Below are positions 54,883 to 62,031 of a DNA stretch of 64,000 bases, in pieces. This stretch comes from Sulfitobacter indolifex. Lineage in GTDB: Bacteria > Pseudomonadota > Alphaproteobacteria > Rhodobacterales > Rhodobacteraceae. A program made the translations under genes and the position numbers. The DNA lies in NCBI RefSeq assembly GCF_022788655.1, contig NZ_CP084951.1, forward strand, positions 3,100,001 to 3,164,000, in the 5' to 3' direction. Below the pieces are notes generated by a model, which ran no database searches, was not told where the DNA came from, and saw only the letters and a list, made by a program, of their open reading frames with translations. Numbering within the stretch: position 1 is the first letter of the stretch; every line of letters starts with the position of its first letter.

Positions 54883-57681
54883 ATGACATTCGGCAAAGGC
54901 CACCACCTGCATCTGATCGACGGCTCGGCCTTCATCTTTCGCGCCTATCACGCCCTGCCGCCGCTGACGCGCAAATCTGACGGCATCCCCATCGGGGCTG
55001 TGGCGGGCTTTTGCAACATGCTGCACCGATATGTAGAGGGCAACACCGGCCCTGATGCGCCGACCCATGTCGCCGTGATTTTCGATAAAGGCAGCCACAC
55101 CTTCCGCAACGACATGTACGACCAGTACAAAGCCAACCGCGAGGCCATGCCCGAAGACCTGCGGCCGCAGATTCCGCTGACCCGCACCGCCACCGCTGCC
55201 TTCAACATTGCCTGCAAGGAGCTGGAGGGATACGAGGCCGATGACATCATCGCCACCCTCGCCGTTCAGGCCCGCGCTGCCGGGGGCCGCTGCACCATCA
55301 TCAGCTCTGACAAAGACCTGATGCAGCTTGTCGGCGACGGGGTCGAGATGCTGGACGCGATGAAGAACAAGACCATCGACCGCGATGGTGTGTTTGAGAA
55401 ATTCGGCGTCTATCCTGAGCGTGTCGTCGATGTGCAGGCGCTTGCGGGCGATTCGGTTGATAACGTGCCTGGCGCGCCCGGCATCGGCATCAAGACGGCG
55501 GCACTGCTGATCAACGAATACGGCGACTTGGACGCACTGCTGGAACGCGCGGGCGAGATTAAGCAGCCCAAACGCCGCCAGACCCTGATTGACCATGCCG
55601 AGCAAATCCGTCTGAGCCGCAGCCTCGTTTTGCTGGATGAAAACACCCCGATTGATTTCACTATCGACGATCTTGAGGTTCGCGACCCGGACCCAGAGCA
55701 ACTGCTGGGTTTCCTGTCGGAAATGGAATTCCGCACCCTGTCGAAACGCGTGGCTGAGGTGCTGGGCCGCGAAGCGCCCGCGATCCCCGAAGCGCCAGCG
55801 CCTGCCGTGGCAGACGCCCCACAGATCGCCGATGTGCCTTTTGACCATAGCAAATACGAGCAAGTCAGCGATGCCGAGGCCCTGCGCGTCTGGCTCGACC
55901 GGATTTACGAGGTTGGCTATGTCGCGGTGGATACCGAAACCACGGGCCTTGATGAGTTGACCGCCGAACTGGTCGGCGTGTCGCTCTCCGTGGAGCCGGG
56001 GCAGGCCTGCTACATCCCGCTGACCCACAAAGCCAGCCGCAGCGATGACCTCTTTGGCTCCGATGACCTGGCCCCCGGCCAGATGCCCTTTGAAGAGGCG
56101 CTGCAACTGCTGACCCCGATGCTGGAGGATCCCGCGATCCTAAAAATTGGGCAAAACATGAAATACGACGGCAAAATCTTTGCCCAGCTTGGCATTACCG
56201 TGGCCCCCATCGACGACACGATGCTGATGTCCTACGCGATGCACGCAGGTCTGCACGGGCATGGGATGGACACGCTTTCCGAGCGTTACCTCGGCCACAC
56301 GCCCTTGCCGATCAAACCGCTGTTGGGCAGTGGCAAATCTGCCGTGACCTTCGACAAGGTGCCAATGGAAGACGCGGTGCCCTATGCCGCCGAAGACGCC
56401 GATGTGACCCTGCGCCTGTGGAAGTTGTTCAAGCCGCAGTTGCACCGCGCCGAAGTCACCAAAGTCTATGAGACGCTTGAGCGCCCGTTGGTGCCAGTGC
56501 TGGCGCAGATGGAACGCGCCGGGATATTGGTTGACCGTGATACACTTAGCCGCATGTCCAACGCCTTTGCCCAAAAGATGGCGGGGCTTGAGGCTGATAT
56601 TCACGAACTGGCCGGAGAGACGTTCAACGTAGGCTCGCCCGCGCAGCTGGGTGAAATCCTCTTCGGTAAGATGGGGCTTGATGGCGGCAAGAAGGGCAAG
56701 ACCGGTAAATATTCCACCGGTGCCGATGTGCTGGAGGATCTGGCAACCGAACATGACCTCGCCCGCCGTGTGCTGGATTGGCGGCAACTGTCCAAGTTGA
56801 AATCGACCTACACCGATGCCTTGCAGGACCATGTGAACGCCAACACGGGCCGGGTGCACACCTGCTATTCCATCGCCGGGGCGGCCACGGGCCGTTTGGC
56901 CTCGACCGACCCGAACCTGCAAAACATCCCGATCCGTTCCGAAGAAGGCCGCCGTATTCGTGAGGCTTTCGTCGCCCCCGAGGGCAAGGTGTTGGTGGCG
57001 CTGGACTACAGCCAGATTGAGCTGCGCATCCTCGCGCATATCGCTCAGATTGATGCACTCAAAGAGGCCTTCGAGCGTGGCGATGACATCCACGCGATGA
57101 CCGCCTCCGAGATGTTCGACGTGCCGATGGACCAAATGACCCCGGAAATCCGCCGCAATGCCAAGGCGATCAACTTTGGCGTGATCTACGGGATTTCCGG
57201 CTTTGGTCTGGCACGCAACCTGCGCATACCACGGGCCGAGGCGCAGGGCTTCATCGACCGTTATTTCGAGCGTTTCCCCGGCATCCGCACCTATATGGAC
57301 GACACCAAGGCCTTCGCCAAAGAGCATGGCTTTGTGCAGACGCTCTTTGGCCGCAAGATCAACACCCCCAACATCGGCGCCAAGGGGCCGCAGGCCGGTT
57401 TCGCCGCCCGCGCCGCGATCAACGCGCCGATCCAAGGCACCGCTGCCGATGTGATCCGCCGCGCCATGATCCGCATGCCTGAGGCCATTGCTGATCTGCC
57501 TGCAAAGATGCTGTTGCAGGTGCACGATGAACTGCTGTTCGAGGTGGAAAAAGGGGCCGAAGACGCGCTGATCGCAGCCGCGCGGGAGGTGATGGAAAAT
57601 GCCAATGATCCGGTGGTGAAGCTGGACGTAAAGCTGACCGTAGATGCTGGCGTTGGCGCAAACTGGGCGGAGGCACATTGA
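54883..57681 (+). CDS. polA: DNA polymerase I
   Basis: A 932-residue family A polymerase for repair and Okazaki fragment processing. The N-terminal 5'-3' exonuclease opens with LIDGSAFIFRAYHALPPLTR and has YEADDIIATLA and AGDSVDNVPGAPGIG (helix-hairpin-helix). The 3'-5' exonuclease is intact (VAVDTETTGLDELTA, about residue 347; the later YAAEDADVTLRLW supplies its aspartate). Polymerase motifs A, B and C are DYSQIELRILAHI, RRNAKAINFGVIYG and VHDELLFE. The ATG at 54883 has GGAG nine bases upstream. Its stop overlaps the start of the next small gene. Confidence 0.97.
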   Translation: MTFGKGHHLHLIDGSAFIFRAYHALPPLTRKSDGIPIGAVAGFCNMLHRYVEGNTGPDAPTHVAVIFDKGSHTFRNDMYDQYKANREAMPEDLRPQIPLTRTATAAFNIACKELEGYEADDIIATLAVQARAAGGRCTIISSDKDLMQLVGDGVEMLDAMKNKTIDRDGVFEKFGVYPERVVDVQALAGDSVDNVPGAPGIGIKTAALLINEYGDLDALLERAGEIKQPKRRQTLIDHAEQIRLSRSLVLLDENTPIDFTIDDLEVRDPDPEQLLGFLSEMEFRTLSKRVAEVLGREAPAIPEAPAPAVADAPQIADVPFDHSKYEQVSDAEALRVWLDRIYEVGYVAVDTETTGLDELTAELVGVSLSVEPGQACYIPLTHKASRSDDLFGSDDLAPGQMPFEEALQLLTPMLEDPAILKIGQNMKYDGKIFAQLGITVAPIDDTMLMSYAMHAGLHGHGMDTLSERYLGHTPLPIKPLLGSGKSAVTFDKVPMEDAVPYAAEDADVTLRLWKLFKPQLHRAEVTKVYETLERPLVPVLAQMERAGILVDRDTLSRMSNAFAQKMAGLEADIHELAGETFNVGSPAQLGEILFGKMGLDGGKKGKTGKYSTGADVLEDLATEHDLARRVLDWRQLSKLKSTYTDALQDHVNANTGRVHTCYSIAGAATGRLASTDPNLQNIPIRSEEGRRIREAFVAPEGKVLVALDYSQIELRILAHIAQIDALKEAFERGDDIHAMTASEMFDVPMDQMTPEIRRNAKAINFGVIYGISGFGLARNLRIPRAEAQGFIDRYFERFPGIRTYMDDTKAFAKEHGFVQTLFGRKINTPNIGAKGPQAGFAARAAINAPIQGTAADVIRRAMIRMPEAIADLPAKMLLQVHDELLFEVEKGAEDALIAAAREVMENANDPVVKLDVKLTVDAGVGANWAEAH

Positions 57682-57887
57682 TGGACCAAGCAGAACTCCC
57701 CGAAGACCTCGCCCAAGCGCTGGAAGAAACCGGCGCGCAGGCAGGGTGGGACGGCTACAGCGCCGAGTTGCGCGAAGATGCGCTGGCTTGGATCGACAGC
57801 GCGCGGACCACGACCGCGCGGTCGAAACGGGTCGATGATGTGGCACGGTTCGCTGGCAAGGGGATGCCGCCGACGCCGTTTCAATAG
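57681..57887 (+). CDS. Small YdeI/OmdA-like C-terminal domain protein, 68 aa
   Basis: A 68-residue soluble protein. DLAQALEETGAQAGWDGYSAE is followed by REDALAWIDSARTTTARSKR and ARFAGKGMPPTPFQ, which resembles the C-terminal helical part of the YdeI/OmdA (bacteriocin-protection) family, where a W-I-x-x-A-K/R pattern precedes basic helices. The N-terminal DUF1801-like part of that family is absent, so this is either a short member or a remnant. Its ATG overlaps the polA stop (TGATG), which suggests translational coupling. Function is unknown. Confidence 0.65.
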   Translation: MDQAELPEDLAQALEETGAQAGWDGYSAELREDALAWIDSARTTTARSKRVDDVARFAGKGMPPTPFQ

Positions 57888-57905
57888 GTTCAATCTGACC
57901 ACCCC

Positions 57906-57955
57906 CGCCCGGAATCAAGCCGCAGGCGCCGGGCCATCGCCTGCCCGTCCGGGCG
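57906..57955. repeat. Nested inverted repeats after the polA transcript
   Basis: Outer arms CGCCCGGA (57906-57913) and TCCGGGCG (57948-57955) enclose inner arms GCAGGCG (57922-57928) and CGCCTGC (57938-57944), all perfect. No T tract follows, so it may be a Rho-dependent end, an mRNA-stabilising fold or a dispersed repeat. The remaining bases up to 58103 show no coding sign. Confidence 0.5.
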
Positions 57956-58103
57956 GGCTGGCGATTTGGTGAAGCTGGGTGCTACACTTTTAGACGAGCG
58001 CTAAAGCCGCGCCATAAAGTGGCACGAAGCACCGCCGTAATCGCCACCCCACGGGCAGGCGCTGGCCCTTCCACTACCGCCGTATCTTCAATATTCATAC
58101 CCC

Positions 58104-58721
58104 ATGACCCCAATCCTCTATTCCTTCCGCCGCTGCCCCTACGCCATGCGCGCCCGCCTTGCGATTGCCACCTCCGGCACGCCAGTCCATCTGCGCGAAG
58201 TGGTTCTGCGCGACAAGCCGCAAGCCTTCCTCAAAGCATCGCCAACCGCCACCGTGCCTTGCCTTGTCACCGAAACCGGCCCCATCGACGAAAGCCTCGA
58301 CATCATGAAATGGGCGTTGGCCGCAAACGACCCCGAAAGTTGGCTCGACATGCCACCCGAGGGGCATGATTGGATCGCCCGCGCCGATGGTCCGTTCAAA
58401 GACGCGCTCGACCGCACGAAATACGCCACGCGCTACCCCGTTGAAGACCCCGAGGCCCAGCGCATCAAGGCCAGCGCCTTTCTCCAAGACCTCGACGCGC
58501 AACTAGACCATTGGATTTTCGACCGCCCGACGCTGGCCGACTACGCGATCCTGCCCTTCGTGCGGCAATTCGCTTTTATCGACCGAGCGTGGTTCGACGC
58601 ACAGGACTGGCCCGCGTTGCGCAATTGGCTCGACCGCTTTCTCGCGTCGCCCGAGTTTGAAAGCATTATGACGAAATACCCGCAGTGGCAGACCGCCGAT
58701 GCGCCAACCTCATTCCCCTAG
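58104..58721 (+). CDS. Glutathione S-transferase family protein
   Basis: A 205-residue cytoplasmic GST-fold protein. The N-terminal thioredoxin domain shows LYSFRRCPYAMRARLAI with a single cysteine at about residue 11, and the glutathione-binding TATVPCLVTE with the cis-proline and ESLDIMKWAL. The C-terminal helical domain contains RPTLADYAILPFVRQFAFID, including the N-capping aspartate. This variant (CPYAMR) resembles YfcF/YncG or stress-type GSTs rather than GSH transferases with a known substrate. The stop overlaps hydroxypyruvate isomerase by 12 bases, tail to tail. No clear ribosome site was found before the ATG. Confidence 0.85.
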   Translation: MTPILYSFRRCPYAMRARLAIATSGTPVHLREVVLRDKPQAFLKASPTATVPCLVTETGPIDESLDIMKWALAANDPESWLDMPPEGHDWIARADGPFKDALDRTKYATRYPVEDPEAQRIKASAFLQDLDAQLDHWIFDRPTLADYAILPFVRQFAFIDRAWFDAQDWPALRNWLDRFLASPEFESIMTKYPQWQTADAPTSFP

Positions 58722-59474
58722 CGCCGCAACCCAACCCAGCGTGTCTTCCGTGGCCCCGCCGGGGTGGTATTCGCCACTAACAAAACCGTCATAGCCCGCG
58801 CGAAGTGCCGAAAACAGCGCGTCAAAATCCACCGCCCCTGTGCCCGGCGCACCGCGGTCAGGCGTATCCCCCAGCTGCACATGGCGGATCGACTGGCGGT
58901 ACTTCTTAAACACCGCCACCGCATCGCCATGGATCATCTGTGCGTGAAAACTATCGAATTGCAGCGCCACATTCGGTGCATCTGCCGCTGCCAACAGATC
59001 AGCGGCCTGTGCGTAATCATTCAGGAAATACCCCGGCTTGGCCTGCGGACAAAGCGGCTCGATCATCAGGGTCACGCCCTGCGGTGCCTCTGCTGCCGCA
59101 TGCTTGAGGTTTTCCACAAAGGTAGCGGCTGCCGCTGGCCCCTCTGCTTCTCCGGCCATGACATGGACCATCTTGGGTCGCAGGGCTTCCACATAACGCC
59201 AGACGCGGCGCATATCATGAGCAAAACGCGCCTCCCCGCCCGGAATGGCAGCATAACCCGGCGCGCCGCCCGTATAATTTGGCGGTGGCGCGTTGATCAG
59301 CACAAGCTCCAGACCATTGCGCAGCAACGCCCGCTGCGTCTCCTTCGCGGGTACATCATAGGGAAACAACACCTCAACCGCACCAAACCCTGCCTGAGCC
59401 GCGGCGTCGAACCGGTCAAGATAAGGCAACTCCGACCAGAGCAACGACAGATTGGCGGCAGGGGTTATCGGCAT
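58710..59474 (-). CDS. hyi: Hydroxypyruvate isomerase
   Basis: A 254-residue TIM-barrel enzyme interconverting hydroxypyruvate and tartronate semialdehyde. It begins NLSLLWSELPYLDRFDAAAQ, as Hyi proteins do, then AVEVLFPYDVP, LINAPPPNYTGG, MIEPLCPQAKPGYFLND, LQFDSFHAQMIHGD, VQLGDTPDRGAPGTG and SGEYHPGG, which give the metal ligands (E, D, H, E). The ATG at 59474 was chosen on family start; longer frames add unrelated sequence. Such genes work in glyoxylate or allantoin use; no partner (gcl, glxR) is visible. It lies 19 bases from the DUF1285 gene on the same strand. Confidence 0.92.
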   Translation of the reverse strand: MPITPAANLSLLWSELPYLDRFDAAAQAGFGAVEVLFPYDVPAKETQRALLRNGLELVLINAPPPNYTGGAPGYAAIPGGEARFAHDMRRVWRYVEALRPKMVHVMAGEAEGPAAAATFVENLKHAAAEAPQGVTLMIEPLCPQAKPGYFLNDYAQAADLLAAADAPNVALQFDSFHAQMIHGDAVAVFKKYRQSIRHVQLGDTPDRGAPGTGAVDFDALFSALRAGYDGFVSGEYHPGGATEDTLGWVAALGE

Positions 59475-59493
59475 TCGGGGGCTTTCGGCGTTC

Positions 59494-60069
59494 TTACGGC
59501 AGGTCTTCCGACGGGATGATGCCAAAGAATTCTCCGCCGGACCAGACACCAAACCAGCCATCGCGGTGCACACCTAGATCGACCAAGCGGTAAAAGCTCT
59601 TGCGGTCAATCAGGGCCTCAAGGTTCCGGCGCACCAGCACATAGGGCGACGGCTCTCCCGTCTCCTCATCGCGTACCACCCGGATCGGATGCTCCGGCCC
59701 CGCTTCGGCCACATCGCCCAAATTGGTGAGAAACCGCAACTGCTGCGCCTTGCCTTCGCCTTCGACCTCGAAATCAACGGCAACAAACGGCGCATCCTCC
59801 ACCGTGATGCCCACCTTCTCGACCGGGGACTTGAGGAAATAGTCATCCCCCTCACGCCAGAGAATCGATGCAAACAATTTGACCAATTCAATCCGCCCGA
59901 TCGGCGTGCCTTGGTAAAACCACGTCCCGTCGCGCTTGATCTGCATGTCCAGATCGCCGCAGAATTCCGGGTTCCACTTCTCTAGCGGCGGGGTTCCGCG
60001 CGTTTTTGCGGCCTTGGCAGCTTCGATCAAGCCGTCTGCGGTGGGTGTCACGGTATTTTGTCCGCTCAT
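59494..60069 (-). CDS. DUF1285 domain protein
   Basis: A 191-residue soluble protein of the DUF1285 family, whose function is not known to me. Seen: PPLEKWNPEFCGDLDMQIKR with TWFYQGTPIGRIELVKLFASI, LWREGDDYFLKSPVEKVGITVEDAPFVAVDF (given here in separate parts as YFLKSPVEKVGI and DAPFVAVDF), and YRLVDLGVHRDGWFGVWSGG, all typical of the family. Start is uncertain: ATG codons at 60081 and 60069 are both in frame; AAGGGA is too close to the first and a little far from the second. Divergent from moxR. Confidence 0.85.
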   Translation of the reverse strand: MSGQNTVTPTADGLIEAAKAAKTRGTPPLEKWNPEFCGDLDMQIKRDGTWFYQGTPIGRIELVKLFASILWREGDDYFLKSPVEKVGITVEDAPFVAVDFEVEGEGKAQQLRFLTNLGDVAEAGPEHPIRVVRDEETGEPSPYVLVRRNLEALIDRKSFYRLVDLGVHRDGWFGVWSGGEFFGIIPSEDLP

Positions 60070-60139
60070 TGGTTTTGCCATTCCCTTTGGTCGCGATACA
60101 CTTACACCTGAAAGATATAACTCCGGGGAAAGAAATGTC

Positions 60140-61147
60140 ATGGCCGAAGCGGATGATCTGATCGCGCAAATCGAAGCGCTGAGCGAAAAGCTAGGCAAGG
60201 CCAAGCAGTCGATCACCGGGCGGTTCGTCGGCCAAGAGCAGGTTGTCGACCTTGCGCTCACGGCGCTCCTCTGCGGTGGCCACGGGCTGCTGATCGGCCT
60301 GCCGGGCTTGGGCAAGACCCGACTGGTTGAGACTTTGGGCACCGTCATGGGCCTTCATGGCAATCGCGTGCAATTCACGCCCGATCTAATGCCCGCTGAT
60401 ATTCTGGGTTCCGAAGTGCTCGACACCGCCCCCGATGGCAGCCGCGCCTTTCGCTTTATCGAGGGGCCGATTTTTTGCCAGTTGCTGATGGCCGATGAGA
60501 TCAACCGCGCCAGCCCGCGCACGCAGTCTGCCCTTTTGCAGGCGATGCAGGAGAAAACCGTCACCGTCGCGGGTCAAGACCGCGCCCTCGGCCAACCCTT
60601 CCACGTCTTGGCCACCCAAAACCCGATCGAGCAAGAAGGCACCTACCCGCTGCCCGAGGCACAACTCGACCGTTTCCTCGTACAGATCGACGTGGCCTAC
60701 CCAGACCGCGCGACGGAGCGGGACATTCTGATTACCACAACGGGTGTGGAAGAAGGCGCGGTGCAGCCTGTTTTCTCGACCGACGATCTGCTGGCCGCGC
60801 AGAACCTGCTGCGCCGGATGCCGGTGGGCGACAGTGTGGTGGAACTGATCCTTGATCTCGTCCGCGCCTTCCGCCCCGATGAACCGGAGGCCACCCCTGC
60901 GGTGCGCGACAGTGTCGCTTGGGGGCCGGGGCCACGCGCCGCGCAGGCGCTGATGATGACAGTGCGTGCCCGCGCCCTGCTTGACGGGCGGCTTGCCCCC
61001 TCGGCTGAGGATGTGTTGGCCTTGGCTCGCCCGGTGCTAAGCCACCGTATGGCGCTGAACTTTGCGGCCCGTGCGCGGGGCGACAGCCTGCAAGCACTGA
61101 TCGACGACACTGCCGCCCGGCTGATCGGGAAAAAGGCCGCCGCGTGA
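60140..61147 (+). CDS. MoxR-family AAA ATPase
   Basis: A 335-residue AAA+ protein. GLLIGLPGLGKTRLVETLG is Walker A (about residue 55), LLMADEINRASPRTQSALLQAM is Walker B with sensor-like residues, VLATQNPIEQEGTYPLPEAQ sensor 1 and the conserved PEAQLDRF arginine region, and GPGPRAAQALMM ends the lid. MoxR proteins act as chaperones for complexes that often include DUF58 and von Willebrand-type proteins; here DUF58 and a BatA-like protein follow with overlaps. The ATG at 60140 has a purine-rich lead (GGGGAAAGAAA). Name of the pathway is unknown. Confidence 0.94.
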   Translation: MAEADDLIAQIEALSEKLGKAKQSITGRFVGQEQVVDLALTALLCGGHGLLIGLPGLGKTRLVETLGTVMGLHGNRVQFTPDLMPADILGSEVLDTAPDGSRAFRFIEGPIFCQLLMADEINRASPRTQSALLQAMQEKTVTVAGQDRALGQPFHVLATQNPIEQEGTYPLPEAQLDRFLVQIDVAYPDRATERDILITTTGVEEGAVQPVFSTDDLLAAQNLLRRMPVGDSVVELILDLVRAFRPDEPEATPAVRDSVAWGPGPRAAQALMMTVRARALLDGRLAPSAEDVLALARPVLSHRMALNFAARARGDSLQALIDDTAARLIGKKAAA

Positions 61148-62031
61148 CCCATTCCCCCCTATCCCTCAGGGCCGACGCCGAGGGCGAGGCGGCCCGGCTT
61201 CCCGCGCTTCTGGCGCGGGCCGAGCATTTGGCAGGCGCCGTGCTGCCCGGTGCTCATGGCCGTCGCCGCGCGGGGTCTGGGGATGATTTCTGGCAATACC
61301 GTCCCGCGCAGATGGGCGACAGCCGCCGCATGATCGATCACCGACGCTCGGCGCGGGGCGATCAGGAGTTCGTGCGCGAGCGGGAGTGGCAAATCGCTCA
61401 ATCGGTGATGCTTTGGGTCGATCAGGGGGCGTCGATGCGCTTTTCCTCCGACAAAGGGCTGCCCGATAAGGCTGATCGCGCGCGGTTGCTGGGGCTGGCT
61501 CTGTCGATTCTGCTGCTGCGCGGCGGCGAGCGTGTGGGATTTACGGGCACCGCCCTACCGCCACGGCGCGGCGATCCGCAAATCTTGCGTCTGGCCGAAC
61601 TGCTTTGCCGCGAGGATAGCCGCGAGTATGCCCCGCCCGAACACCGCGGCATGATCCCCCATGCGCGGGCGATCTTCATCTCGGATTTCATGGGCGATCT
61701 CGAACCCGTCCGCACCGCACTGACCAAAGCCGCAGATCGCGGGGTGCGGGGTGTTTTGTATCACCTGCTCGACCCGGCAGAGGAGGCCTTCCCCTTCGCG
61801 GGTCGTACCATTTTCGAAAGTGTCGGCGGCTCCCTGCGCCACGAGACGCTCAAGGCGAACGACCTGCGCGACCGTTATCTCGACCGGCTGGCGGCGCGCA
61901 AAGACGCGTTGCAGCAACTCTGCGCCCGCACTGGATGGCGCTATGGATTGCACCACACAGATGCCTCGGCGCAATCGGCGCTGCTGTGGCTTTATGGCGC
62001 GCTGGACGCGCGGCAGGGGAGTGCTGCATGA
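61144..62031 (+). CDS. DUF58 domain protein
   Basis: A 295-residue soluble protein of the DUF58 family, MoxR-linked and distantly related to von Willebrand A domains. RRRAGSGDDFWQYRPAQMGDSRRMIDHRRSARGD (parts: GSGDDFWQYRP, DSRRMIDHRRSAR) is the DUF58 signature near residues 42-75; VMLWVDQGASMRF begins the vWA-like domain, but the MIDAS-type aspartate pattern D-x-S-x-S is replaced by DQGASMRF. The GTG at 61144 overlaps the moxR stop, and the stop overlaps the next gene's start (ATGA). The three genes form one operon. Confidence 0.9.
   Translation: MTHSPLSLRADAEGEAARLPALLARAEHLAGAVLPGAHGRRRAGSGDDFWQYRPAQMGDSRRMIDHRRSARGDQEFVREREWQIAQSVMLWVDQGASMRFSSDKGLPDKADRARLLGLALSILLLRGGERVGFTGTALPPRRGDPQILRLAELLCREDSREYAPPEHRGMIPHARAIFISDFMGDLEPVRTALTKAADRGVRGVLYHLLDPAEEAFPFAGRTIFESVGGSLRHETLKANDLRDRYLDRLAARKDALQQLCARTGWRYGLHHTDASAQSALLWLYGALDARQGSAA

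Noticed and set aside
54538..57918. Two long minus-strand frames opposite polA
   Set aside because: PolA motifs A, B and C are intact on the plus strand, and the antisense products show no family features.
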